Positions 1 to 5,901 of a DNA stretch of 11,749 nt are shown piece after piece. Location: contig JAJZQR010000163.1 in assembly GCA_021806765.1 (NCBI GenBank), positions 1 through 11,749 of the forward strand, in the 5' to 3' direction. Position 1 is the stretch's first letter, and each line of letters begins with the position of its first letter. Source of the stretch: Chloroflexota bacterium (GTDB taxonomy: Bacteria; Chloroflexota; UBA6077). A program made the translations under genes and the position numbers. A model generated the notes under the pieces. The model worked only from the letters and a program-made list of their open reading frames with translations, had not been told where the DNA came from and ran no database searches.

Positions 1-502
1 ACTCGGCGGCGATCCGGCAGCTGAGGGCGAGGAAGCGGGCGTCCCGCTTCTCCAGCTCCTTCCCCACCGCCGTCACGGCCAGGACCGGGATCCCGTACTC
101 TTCGGCCTCGTTGACCAGGGTGGCCAGGTTCTTCAGGGTCTGGCTCTCGTACTCGCTCCCCACGAAGATCGAAAGCCCCACGCCCTCCACGTTGAGCCGC
201 AAGGCCTCTTTCATCGAGGTGGTGATCCCCTCGTCGGACAGGTCCTTTCCGACGACGGAGGAGCCCCCGGACACCCGCAGCACGATGGAGGTGTTGGTGG
301 TCGGGTCCACCGAGCTGCGCAGTACCCCGCGCGTCACGAAGAGCGCGTCACAGTACGGGAGGAGGGGGTCGATGGTCCTTCGCGGCACCTCCAGCCTTCG
401 GGTGGGACCGAGGAAGTACCCATGGTCCACGGCGAGCCAGACGGCCCGCCCCGTGCCGGGTTTGATGATGCGCGCCATGCGGTTCTGCTTGCCCCAATCC
501 AT
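1..502 (-). CDS. lsrF: LsrF-like class I aldolase/thiolase, 5' part only (3' end beyond window)
   Basis: The 167 visible codons read as the N-terminal half of the LsrF branch of the DeoC/FbaB (class I, Schiff-base) aldolase family. In E. coli, LsrF acts on 3-hydroxy-5-phosphonooxypentane-2,4-dione in autoinducer-2 breakdown. Matches remembered from E. coli LsrF are the opening MDWGKQNRMARI, the substrate-loop motif AVDHGYFLGPT (about residues 24-34), VTRGVLRS, LRVSGG, ALRLNV, GSEYESQ and the VTAVGK strand. The catalytic lysine strand should lie just past the window edge and cannot be checked. The ATG at 502 is chosen because GAGGAG sits about 7 bases upstream and the family match starts there. 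No other lsr gene is visible, so the physiological substrate is open; another phospho-sugar aldolase role is possible. Family is confident, exact reaction is not. Confidence 0.88.
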   Translation of the reverse strand, partial: MDWGKQNRMARIIKPGTGRAVWLAVDHGYFLGPTRRLEVPRRTIDPLLPYCDALFVTRGVLRSSVDPTTNTSIVLRVSGGSSVVGKDLSDEGITTSMKEALRLNVEGVGLSIFVGSEYESQTLKNLATLVNEAEEYGIPVLAVTAVGKELEKRDARFLALSCRIAAE

Positions 503-564
503 CGGTACGCTCCTCAATCACTGTGGTGAAGTTGCGGGGTGAAGTTCACGAAAATCGGAGAGCC

Positions 565-594
565 ATTATAGCATGCGGGGAATCGCAGGGTCTT
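565..594 (-). promoter_or_regulatory. Probable promoter of the lsrF-like gene (extended -10)
   Basis: On the minus strand there is a perfect TATAAT (570 to 565) preceded by TG one base away, an extended -10 arrangement. A weak -35 candidate, AAGACC (594 to 589), lies 18 bases upstream. Transcription would start near 558, giving a leader of about 55 bases to the ATG at 502. The -35 candidate lies inside the MITE-like element that begins at 586, so the insertion has supplied or replaced the -35 region. The -10 match is strong; the -35 is weak. Confidence 0.6.
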
Positions 595-728
595 TTAGTT
601 GTCACCCTGAGCGTAGCGAAGGGTCTCCACGCACATGTGCAGAGATTCTTCGCTGCGCTCAGAATGACACGGCCGTGGCCTTGACGCTGCACTTTGTGGG
701 TTTGGCACCGGAAAACTAAAAGGCCCTG
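586..728. mobile_element. MITE-like non-coding insertion (143 bp) with terminal inverted repeats and 10-bp direct repeat
   Basis: The left end CAGGGTCTTTTAGTT (586-600) and the inverse complement of the right end (714-728, reads CAGGGCCTTTTAGTT) match at 14 of 15 bases. The direct repeat CGGGGAATCG flanks the element immediately on both sides, at 576-585 and 729-738, as expected of a target-site duplication (it can be read as 12 bases with the ambiguous TG). The interior has no credible reading frame and is dominated by a palindrome doublet at 600-669. It lies between two divergent genes. It resembles a non-autonomous element moved in trans by a transposase that is not in this window; the transposase family is unknown. 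Confidence 0.7.
600..669. repeat. REPIN-like palindrome doublet inside the MITE
   Basis: Two 28-base arms (600-627 and 642-669) are inverted copies with 23 of 28 identities, separated by 14 bases that contain the palindrome CACATGTG. Each arm also forms its own small hairpin: ACCCT/AGGGT in the left arm and ATTCT/AGAAT in the right. The arms differ at two stem positions on each side, and both differences are compensated (CC with GG against TT with AA), which supports a folded structure. The core GAGCGTAGCGAAG resembles a dispersed repeat type I recall from many bacterial genomes. Confidence 0.75.
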
Positions 729-747
729 CGGGGAATCGGGGGATGGC

Positions 748-777
748 TTGCCAGACCCGGCCCTTTTGCGGCACAAT
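748..777 (+). promoter_or_regulatory. Candidate promoter for a leaderless cvpA-CAP transcript
   Basis: TTGCCA (748-753, five of six to the -35 consensus) and CACAAT (772-777, four of six to the -10 consensus) are 18 bases apart. The chosen ATG at 784 begins only 7 bases after the -10 box, which is where transcription would start. No Shine-Dalgarno sequence precedes the ATG, which fits a leaderless message. The -10 box is weak and the promoter is inferred from sequence only. Confidence 0.45.
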
Positions 778-783
778 CAGCCC

Positions 784-1779
784 ATGCAAATGCCGCAACT
801 CCTGCAGCAACTGAACTGGGTCGACTGGGTGATCCTGCTGATCCTGGCGGTCTACGTCGCCTTGGGGATCCAGCGGGGCTTCGTCATGGGCGCCCTGGAC
901 CTCCTGGGGATGATCGTCTCCCTGGGGGTGGGCATCCTCGGCTACCGCCAGCTCTCCACCGGGATCCTCGGGCTGGTGCAGATCCCCTCGGCCATCGCGA
1001 CCCTTGGGGCCTTCCTGCTGCTGGTGGCGGTGGCGCAGCTGATCTACTCGGCCATCGTCAACCTGTTCTCCCACTTCAGCCGGCCCTTCACGATATTTCT
1101 GGGCCCCGTCGCCCTGGCGGACCGGGCCCTGGGCGCCGTCCCGGGAGCCATCAAGGGGCTGATCTTCGCCACCCTTGCCCTGCTCCCCTTCGCCCTCTTC
1201 CCCCTGGTCCCCCAGCTCTCGGCCGCCGTCGAGCGCTCCAACCTGGCCAGCCGGCTGGTGGTGGCCGCGGTGGATGCCGCCCCCGGTTTGGAATCGCTGA
1301 TGGGGCGGGAGCTGAACGACGGACTGGCCTTCCTGACCCCTCCCCAGACCGAGGAGGGGATGAAGCTGAACTTCGGCCTGCTGGGGAGGCTGGAGCCGGA
1401 CCCGGCTGCCGAGGATGTGATGCTCCGGTTGGTCAACGACGAGCGGGAGAAGGCGGGTCTGAAGCCGATTGAGATGGACGAGGAGCTGCGGAAGGTGGCC
1501 CGAGCTCACAGCCAGGAGATGTTCCAGCTGGGCTACTTCGCCCACAACTCGCCGGTATCCGGCACCCCCTTCGACCGGATGAGGCAGGCGGAGATCCGCT
1601 TCGGGGTGGCGGGGGAGAACCTGGCCTACGCCCCCAACGTCCAGATCGCCCAGGAGGGGCTGATGAACAGCCCCGGCCACAAGGCCAACATCCTGCGACC
1701 CGAGTTCCGCAAGGTTGGGATCGGGATCATCAAGAGCGAGTTCCGGGGCAGCATGTTCAGCCAGGAGTTCACCAACTGA
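784..1779 (+). CDS. CvpA-family membrane protein fused to a C-terminal CAP/SCP domain
   Basis: This 331-residue protein has two parts. Residues 1 to about 165 are a CvpA-like membrane region with helices near 13-31, 36-55, 66-93 and 118-140, and the typical entry NWVDWVILLILAVYVALGIQ followed by RGF. Residues 205-331 are a CAP (SCP/PR1-like) domain: LVNDEREKAGL, ARAHSQEM, YFAHNSP, GENLAY and SPGHKANILRPEFRKVGIG. The cavity residues usual in bacterial CAP domains are present (H254, E278, H299, plus E245 or H242). The CAP part is probably outside the membrane; its activity (binding or hydrolysis) is not known for this class. The open frame extends upstream to 694, but the extra residues come from the MITE and lack membrane character, so the ATG at 784 is preferred; the ATG at 790 is an alternative. 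It stands alone on its strand. Confidence 0.9.
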   Translation: MQMPQLLQQLNWVDWVILLILAVYVALGIQRGFVMGALDLLGMIVSLGVGILGYRQLSTGILGLVQIPSAIATLGAFLLLVAVAQLIYSAIVNLFSHFSRPFTIFLGPVALADRALGAVPGAIKGLIFATLALLPFALFPLVPQLSAAVERSNLASRLVVAAVDAAPGLESLMGRELNDGLAFLTPPQTEEGMKLNFGLLGRLEPDPAAEDVMLRLVNDEREKAGLKPIEMDEELRKVARAHSQEMFQLGYFAHNSPVSGTPFDRMRQAEIRFGVAGENLAYAPNVQIAQEGLMNSPGHKANILRPEFRKVGIGIIKSEFRGSMFSQEFTN

Positions 1780-1880
1780 GACCATCAAGGCACAACCGGC
1801 ACCCCCATGCGTTGGAACCGGGCTTGATGTGGAGCAGAAGCCAGTCGCATACACAGCGGGCATCGCTGCGGCAAGCCCAT

Positions 1881-1952
1881 GTCGATGGGAGGAGAAACCT
1901 GGCCTACTCCACCGGCGAAGCAGCGAGCGATCTTTGGCCGGCGCCCACCTAA
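1881..1952 (+). pseudogene. Possible decayed CAP-domain fragment (GENLAY block)
   Basis: Bases 1888-1917 match 1611-1639 of the upstream cvpA-CAP gene at 24 of 29 aligned positions with one extra base, including a 10-base exact run. The frame from 1881 reads RRNLAYSTGEAASDLW and then a stop at 1950, compared with GENLAY and its following helix in a CAP domain. No complete CAP gene can be drawn here because the upstream part is too short. I read it as the remnant of a second CAP copy. The match is short, so chance cannot be excluded without a search. It ends exactly where the minus-strand accessory block begins. Confidence 0.4.
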
Positions 1953-2506
1953 TTCCAGGGGTCGTGCCCCGAACCAACCTCTTGGGACACCTCCAGGACA
2001 GAGCGCCGAGGGGACGTAAACCTCCATTGAGCCCACAGTAGCAGTCCTTCGAAGATGAGAAGGCTGATCGCCGACGGCCACTCGAGATGGTAACCGATAT
2101 CCGGTTCTGGCCTGGGTTGCGACAGCCAGATGTATGGCAGCAGGTGCGCCGAAGCGGCAAGCGGGATTCCGAGAAACAGGAAGAGCAAGTTCAGAATGGC
2201 AAATACCCAGGGCAGCCTGGAGCGCTCAGTCGATAGGACCATTCTGATGGCGAACAATACTGCGCTTGCTGCGACCAGGAGACTAGCCGGCAGGATACTT
2301 CCAGGAGTAGTCTCAAAGAAATCATTCAGTGCCCGTGCTGTGCTGCCGATGGGCGGCCTGCCCGGCCGCACATCCCAGGGAACCATCCAGGCTTCGGTCA
2401 CAGCCGCGACAGTCACGAACAGCACCGCCCAGGTCCCGATGAGTACACCCACGCCGACGATGGTAACTAGGCCTTTCTCGCGCACGGCCCAGCACCCCCA
2501 CTTCAT
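1949..2506 (-). CDS. Four-helix membrane protein of unknown function
   Basis: The 185-residue product has four clear hydrophobic segments, near residues 13-36, 70-90, 100-126 and 145-163. A 33-residue loop rich in Pro and Arg lies between the first two, and the tail is short and polar. I do not recognise the family and see no catalytic motif. The ATG at 2506 gives a short basic start (MKWGCWAVREKG) before helix 1 but has no clear Shine-Dalgarno sequence; a GTG at 2485 (codon 8) is an alternative. A perfect 11-bp hairpin lies about 30 bases upstream. Its 3' end touches the decayed CAP fragment on the other strand. The long reading frame with well-formed helices supports a real gene. Confidence 0.72.
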   Translation of the reverse strand: MKWGCWAVREKGLVTIVGVGVLIGTWAVLFVTVAAVTEAWMVPWDVRPGRPPIGSTARALNDFFETTPGSILPASLLVAASAVLFAIRMVLSTERSRLPWVFAILNLLFLFLGIPLAASAHLLPYIWLSQPRPEPDIGYHLEWPSAISLLIFEGLLLWAQWRFTSPRRSVLEVSQEVGSGHDPWN

Positions 2507-2537
2507 GATCTACGGAATGAGCAGCTGTTCCGCTCCG

Positions 2538-2567
2538 GCTGGCCTCTCTACTCGCCGAGAGGCCAGC
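2538..2567. repeat. Perfect 11-bp inverted repeat upstream of the membrane protein gene
   Basis: GCTGGCCTCTC (2538-2548) and its exact inverse complement (2557-2567) are separated by 8 bases. There is no T-tract on either strand, so a standard intrinsic terminator is unlikely. Its place just upstream of the minus-strand gene starting at 2506 would suit an operator or a leader hairpin. The rest of the 2507-2801 gap holds only this and the hairpin at 2759-2784. Confidence 0.55.
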
Positions 2568-2758
2568 TCGAAAATGAGTCCACGCCAGTCCCGCCCCGAC
2601 TACTATGCGAACTTACCGGCATCGTCGACTCCCTACCCCTGAACGCCTGGGGCGGCAGGTGAGATGGATAGCATGGGACTCTGGGTTGATCTTCGCGTGG
2701 CCACATTGGACGCTCCACAATAGGGAGAGCACCATCTGGAACCCTCTGAAGAGAGCGT

Positions 2759-2784
2759 GGCTGGGCGGGTTGCCCCGCCCAGCC
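2759..2784 (-). terminator. GC-rich hairpin after the exported-protein gene
   Basis: GGCTGGGCGGG (2759-2769) pairs perfectly with 2774-2784 around a TTGC loop. On the minus strand it follows the stop of the gene at 2802-3470 by 17 bases, the usual place for a terminator. No T-tract follows, so it is either a non-canonical terminator or an RNA 3'-end stabilising hairpin. Confidence 0.55.
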
Positions 2785-2801
2785 GGGTCAGGGAGGTCAG
2801 T

Positions 2802-3470
2802 CTACCACAAGTACAGCGCGCTCTTCACCCTGTCCATGCCGCCAGCCAGCATGGCCCCCCGATCGCCAATCACGACACGCATCCAGTCGTACGAGCTGCT
2901 GAAGCCGCTCAGGTCGGCACCGTAAGCTAGCATCAGACCGTTTAGCACAATAGCGTCGTCACTGTACCAGTTCAGGAGACTCACGTCATCCCAGGAGCAA
3001 GGGATGTGGTCGACGTAGTCCATGTCTGACGGGTCGCCGTCTGCATTGGCGTCCGAGTACCAGTAGCTGCCAAAGCATCTCCCGCTGTAGCCATCATAGG
3101 AGGCCAGGACAATGGATCCACTCCAGGGCAACGAGGTGGAGGCGGCGGTAGCTGGGGCAGATGCAGCGTGAGTCCTCGACTTCTTGATCTCTGCCTTGAG
3201 TTCAGCCATGTCCTTCTGCGACATGCCGGCTTTGGCGGCTGACATCTCAAGAAGAACATCCTTCTCCGCCGGAGTCAACCTAGCATGAAAGGCGACTACC
3301 TCCGCAGCAGAGACCTTCCCCGCGTACACACCGTCCACAAATGACTGGATATCCGTAGGTGTCAGCGATTGGCCAGCAGCTTGGGACTCCAACCCCAGAG
3401 CCGTACTTGGAAGCAATCCAACGAGTATCAACAGCCCAGCGAGTATCAGGGCCAGCCTTCCCTTGACCAT
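2802..3470 (-). CDS. Small exported protein with an acidic Ca-binding-like loop; function unknown
   Basis: The 222-residue product starts with a typical signal peptide (MVKGRLALILAGLLILVGLL, then a cleavage region near STALG). A helical charged segment covers residues 35-100, an Ala/Ser/Thr spacer about 101-115, and a compact C-terminal part runs to the end. The motif DANADGDPSDMD (about 140-151) resembles the Asp-rich calcium loops of EF-hand, dockerin and thrombospondin-type repeats. Two cysteines (about 132 and 158) flank it and could form a disulfide. The open frame reaches 3497, but AGGAGG at 3478-3483 sits 7 bases before the ATG at 3470, which fixes that start. I do not recognise the family. 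A GC-rich hairpin follows the stop. Confidence 0.82.
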   Translation of the reverse strand: MVKGRLALILAGLLILVGLLPSTALGLESQAAGQSLTPTDIQSFVDGVYAGKVSAAEVVAFHARLTPAEKDVLLEMSAAKAGMSQKDMAELKAEIKKSRTHAASAPATAASTSLPWSGSIVLASYDGYSGRCFGSYWYSDANADGDPSDMDYVDHIPCSWDDVSLLNWYSDDAIVLNGLMLAYGADLSGFSSSYDWMRVVIGDRGAMLAGGMDRVKSALYLW

Positions 3471-3744
3471 CTCGACTCCTCCTGATTCTTTGCTCACCCC
3501 CTCATGGGCGGCGTCACGTTTATGAGCGAGGCGGTGCGCATCACTTATCGACGTTCAAGTTGATCACCCCCTTCCAGCGTGTCCCGGCACACAGACCACA
3601 CATTGGGTGAGGACATACTTGCTGGCCATGCGGGACACTCGCCTAGCGCTACACCTTGCACCGGCACCACTTAGACACCCAGATCGGAGGATGATGCGGC
3701 TCAGGAGTGCATGTGCAGCATAGCCAACCGAGTGAAGCTCGCCA
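3471..3744. other. Gene-free stretch upstream of the exported-protein gene
   Basis: No credible gene is visible. A minus-strand open frame at 3564-3821 has biased, cysteine/arginine-rich composition with no Shine-Dalgarno sequence or motif, and reads through the palindromes. The promoter of the exported-protein gene should lie here, but no pair of good -35 and -10 boxes with normal spacing was found. The stretch 3745-3873 holds the palindrome cluster described separately. Confidence 0.5.
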
Positions 3745-3814
3745 GGGACCCAGGGTCCCAGAAAGGGGGTCCCAATTTGGCAATTGGGACCCCCAGTTCC
3801 CAAGATAGGAACTG
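3745..3814. repeat. Cluster of three adjacent perfect palindromes
   Basis: In 70 bases there are three inverted repeats: GGGACCC/GGGTCCC (3745-3759, one-base centre); a 13-bp stem GGGGGTCCCAATT around TGGC (3765-3794); and CAGTTCC/GGAACTG around 7 bases (3794-3814). The sequence GGGTCCC or its complement recurs, so alternative pairings are possible. Read on the minus strand it follows the LuxR-type gene (stop at 3874), and the large stem is followed by TTTCT. It could act as a terminator, or be a palindromic repeat element. Confidence 0.7.
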
Positions 3815-3873
3815 CCTTCACATGTGGCGCAAGGCAGGGAGTGAGGCGTGCGCAGATCGTGGATGGAACGAGT

Positions 3874-4512
3874 TTAGAACTCGCGACGCAGGCGGGCGTC
3901 TCGGAACGAGAGGGTGGAGGCTCGCGAGGCCGCCTGGCAGCGACTAGTGACCCCGAGCTTCTCGTAGATGCGGGTCAGGTGGTTCTTCACCGTCTTCAGC
4001 TCGATCCGAAGGGCTCGGCCTATCTTCCGATTGCTGTGTCCCTCCGCGACCAACTCCAACACCTCCGCCTCCCTGCGGGTGAGGAGAGGCTCCACGGACG
4101 ACCTCTGCAGGTAGCTCCACACCCTCTCCGCGCTCAGTCGCGCCACCTGCAGGTACAGATCGGCGGACTGCGCAGGTGCCGCCACCATTTGCACGAGGGT
4201 TGATCCAACCAGATCCTCCAGGACCTGCACGGGAATCCCCTCGTTAAGGACCGGCAGAATGGCATCGGAGTCCAGCCGGGATCCAACGACAAGAAGGGGC
4301 AGGGTCGGAGGAGAGGAGAGGGATACACCCCGACGGTCGCGGATGGGGAACAACTCTAGCACATCCACGATGGCCATGGCTGGGGGCCGAGACAGAGCGA
4401 AGAGATCGGACAGGTCCCAGAGCTGGCGGACGACAGCTTGTTGGCCCAGGCGCAGCGCCAACTCCTGCCTCATCCGGTCGCGATGGGTAACAACGACAAC
4501 GTCCGGTTGCAT
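3874..4512 (-). CDS. LuxR/NarL-type transcriptional regulator with degenerate receiver domain
   Basis: The 212-residue product has a C-terminal LuxR-type helix-turn-helix at about 143-197: LTRREAEVLELVAEGHSNRK, then IGRALRIELKTVKNHLTRIY and EKLGV. All key positions are conventional, including E148, the G158 turn and the KTVKNHL recognition helix. Residues 3-110 fold-match a response-regulator receiver: the strand DVVVVTH, MAIVDV with D50 at the phospho-acceptor position, and LPLLVVGS. However, the acidic pair is reduced (THRD) and the conserved lysine strand reads VQVLEDLV without Lys. Phosphorylation is therefore doubtful, and it may respond to another signal or act constitutively. The ATG at 4512 is preferred, with GGAG 7 bases upstream; a GTG at 4539 has its purine run directly adjacent. 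No partner kinase gene is visible nearby. Confidence 0.88.
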   Translation of the reverse strand: MQPDVVVVTHRDRMRQELALRLGQQAVVRQLWDLSDLFALSRPPAMAIVDVLELFPIRDRRGVSLSSPPTLPLLVVGSRLDSDAILPVLNEGIPVQVLEDLVGSTLVQMVAAPAQSADLYLQVARLSAERVWSYLQRSSVEPLLTRREAEVLELVAEGHSNRKIGRALRIELKTVKNHLTRIYEKLGVTSRCQAASRASTLSFRDARLRREF

Positions 4513-4676
4513 CGCCTCTCTCCACGAAACCAGGGCCACCCTCCCAGAGGCAATAGGCTAAGCCAGCAGGGGAAGGGCCGAGGTCGCCCATCGGCGCGAA
4601 CAGCCGGAGCATCTAGCCCCAACAGGTCAGCCTAAAGTACACCGCGAACTCTACATGCGTGGCCTCAGTGCCCTGC

Positions 4677-4705
4677 ACTGTAGAACACGCCCGAGGGGTT
4701 GTCAA
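4677..4705 (-). promoter_or_regulatory. Strong sigma-70-type promoter upstream of the LuxR-type gene
   Basis: On the minus strand a perfect TTGACA (4705 to 4700) is followed after exactly 17 bases by TACAGT (4682 to 4677, four of six to the -10 consensus). Transcription would start near 4670. That gives a leader of roughly 160 bases before the ATG at 4512, unusually long. I see no known riboswitch or strong hairpin in the leader. The promoter lies between the toxin remnant and the regulator, so it probably drives the regulator alone. Confidence 0.65.
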
Positions 4706-4754
4706 GAGGAACTTGGTGGTACTTTGTGGCTACTGCGCGGGCTGGGGAGAGAAC

Positions 4755-4972
4755 TCACACCGTCCAACGGGGCTGCCGAACGGTCAGACCGGGAACGCGC
4801 CCGAAATCCCGCAGGTTGTCCGTCAACAGGGTGCGTCCGTGAGCTATGGCGGTAGCCGCAATCAAGAGGCGGGGGCATTCTGCTCTTCAGGACTCTCTAG
4901 AGGCAGCGCCTCCAATCGCAACCTGTTCCGCTCCAAGGCGATGAAGACACTGCTATCGATAATCAGCGCCAC
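4755..4972 (-). pseudogene. vapC: VapC-type PIN-domain toxin, broken by internal deletion and frameshift
   Basis: The GTG at 4972 overlaps the end of the antitoxin gene. The first frame gives VALIIDSSVFIALERNRLRL, the N-terminal PIN strand with the first catalytic aspartate (DSS), and stops at 4862. The adjacent frame then gives RLLIAATAIAHGRTLLTDN and RDFGRVPGL, the C-terminal PIN helix and strand with the D/N catalytic end, and stops at 4755. VapC toxins are usually about 130-140 residues; here roughly 80 central residues, including the middle acidic catalytic residues, are missing and the two ends are out of frame. The product cannot be an active ribonuclease. A 5' nuclease fragment of 36 residues might still be made. 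Confidence 0.85.
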
Positions 4973-5229
4973 TCGACGTCACCCGCCAGGGGCTGCGAGG
5001 ACTGGATCTGCTCTAGATCCTTCGCAAAGCCTTCATCGGGAATGGAGACGTCCCTCAGCCGATCCACCAGGTCCCGCAGCGTGATGCCTGGGACACCCTC
5101 GGCAGGTTGCAGCAGGGCCACAGGCTCGCCTCCCCTTTGGACGAGGAACCGCTCTCCCCGATAGCGGACTCGATTCAGCACGTCCGAAAGCCCCTTAGCC
5201 AGTTCGGTGGAGGTTATCTTAGTCTCCAC
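4963..5229 (-). CDS. Phd/YefM-family antitoxin (orphaned)
   Basis: The 88-residue product matches the Phd/YefM antitoxin family: VETKITSTELAKGLSDVLNR, then VRYRGERFLVQRGGEPVALL and an acidic C-terminal tail that would wrap the toxin. In this family the N-terminal half binds operator DNA and the tail neutralises the toxin. The start is GTG at 5229, with GGGAG 7 bases upstream. The vapC remnant starts inside the last codons (GTG at 4972, stop of this gene at 4963-4965), the usual translational coupling of a type II toxin-antitoxin operon. Because the toxin is destroyed, this is an orphan antitoxin; it may still repress its own promoter, which I could not locate with confidence in 5230-5401. Confidence 0.88.
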   Translation of the reverse strand: METKITSTELAKGLSDVLNRVRYRGERFLVQRGGEPVALLQPAEGVPGITLRDLVDRLRDVSIPDEGFAKDLEQIQSSQPLAGDVEWR

Positions 5230-5401
5230 GAAAGCGCTCCCGCTTATCAGTCCGAGAATGGGATACTCTGACTATCGGCTTCGGCCAAGTACTCAACATC
5301 GTATGGTGTCCGATGGTTTCCGCACATGCCACCTAAACAGGTTCCACCACGGCACTGCTGCCACAGCTGACTAGCACGGGGCGGGCAGTCACCGATCAAG
5401 C

Positions 5402-5901
5402 TCACTCCTGCCCCGTCTGCTCCAGACAGTACTGGACCAGGTCCGTTGGTGGTGGAGGGTAACCAAGACGGGTGAGCATGTCGGCCAACTCACTACGGTG
5501 GTGGGTAATATGGTTGACCACGTGGAGCATCAACTGCCAGAGGGGAAGCCCGTTGATTCTGCCCGAACCACGAGTGTAGCGGATGGTCTTCGCCAGCTTC
5601 TCCGTGGTCAAATCCTCAAGGCATCCAGTTCCCGCCAATGCTCCTGCCAACGCGCTCGGATCGTCTCAAGGCAGTCGAAGTCCTCGCCGCCCATCTGTCG
5701 CGTGGGCGGCAGGCAGCGCCAGCGATTGAGCCAGTGAATCTGGGAGCCCAGGATGTGAGCCAGGGTTCCATGTACTGAACCGAAGCTGGACCCTAATGGC
5801 TCCCGCGTGCGCTCGGTCGGTAGCCCCACCACAACTGCCCAGAGGCGCTGGTTCACCCACCGGTCGTAGCCATACATCACCCGAATAGTATCGACATCCA
5901 T
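5402..5901 (-). pseudogene. DinB-family (YfiT/DinB metal-binding four-helix) protein, one-base frameshift
   Basis: Two frames together make one DinB-family protein of about 165 residues. The first runs from ATG 5901 (MDVDTIRVMYGYDRWVNQRL, then LGSSFGSVHGTLAHILGSQ) to RARWQEHWRELDA and stops at 5608. The second supplies LEDLTTEKLAKTIRY, PLWQLMLHVVNHITHHRSEL and the end at 5402. The break is at about 5620/5621, where one lost base would restore the frame. The histidine triad expected for metal binding is present across the two halves (H49 and the HVVNHITHHR cluster). Superfamily members include thiol-dependent transferases and DNA-damage-induced proteins of unknown role. The break is either a real frameshift or a sequencing error; both halves are otherwise intact. 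A longer frame begins at 5955, but the family pattern starts at 5901. Confidence 0.82.

Noticed and set aside
600..669. Palindromic repeats considered as a CRISPR array
   Set aside because: Only two inverted copies with no regular spacers and no cas genes; the same holds for the doublets at 9482-9550 and 10485-10561.
595..2160. Long minus-strand open frame (521 codons) opposite the cvpA-CAP gene
   Set aside because: It is the antisense of a GC-rich gene with strong third-position bias. Its composition (Gln, Gly, His, Arg, Asp runs) matches no protein, and it reads through the MITE.
2759..2784. Classification of GC-rich hairpins as canonical intrinsic terminators
   Set aside because: None of the hairpins at 2538, 2759, 7387 or 9482 is followed by a T-tract, so only a terminator-like or structural role is claimed.
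3564..3821. Minus-strand open frame of 85 codons
   Set aside because: It runs across the palindrome cluster, has no ribosome binding site or conserved motif, and its composition is not protein-like.
4244..4612. Minus-strand open frame of 122 codons overlapping the LuxR-type gene
   Set aside because: It shares the region with a confidently recognised regulator in another frame and has no motif; its 5' part lies in the leader.
5230..5401. Promoter and operator of the antitoxin gene
   Set aside because: Only poor -35/-10 combinations (for example TTGGCC with TATCCC on the minus strand) and no clear palindromic operator were found, so none is annotated.
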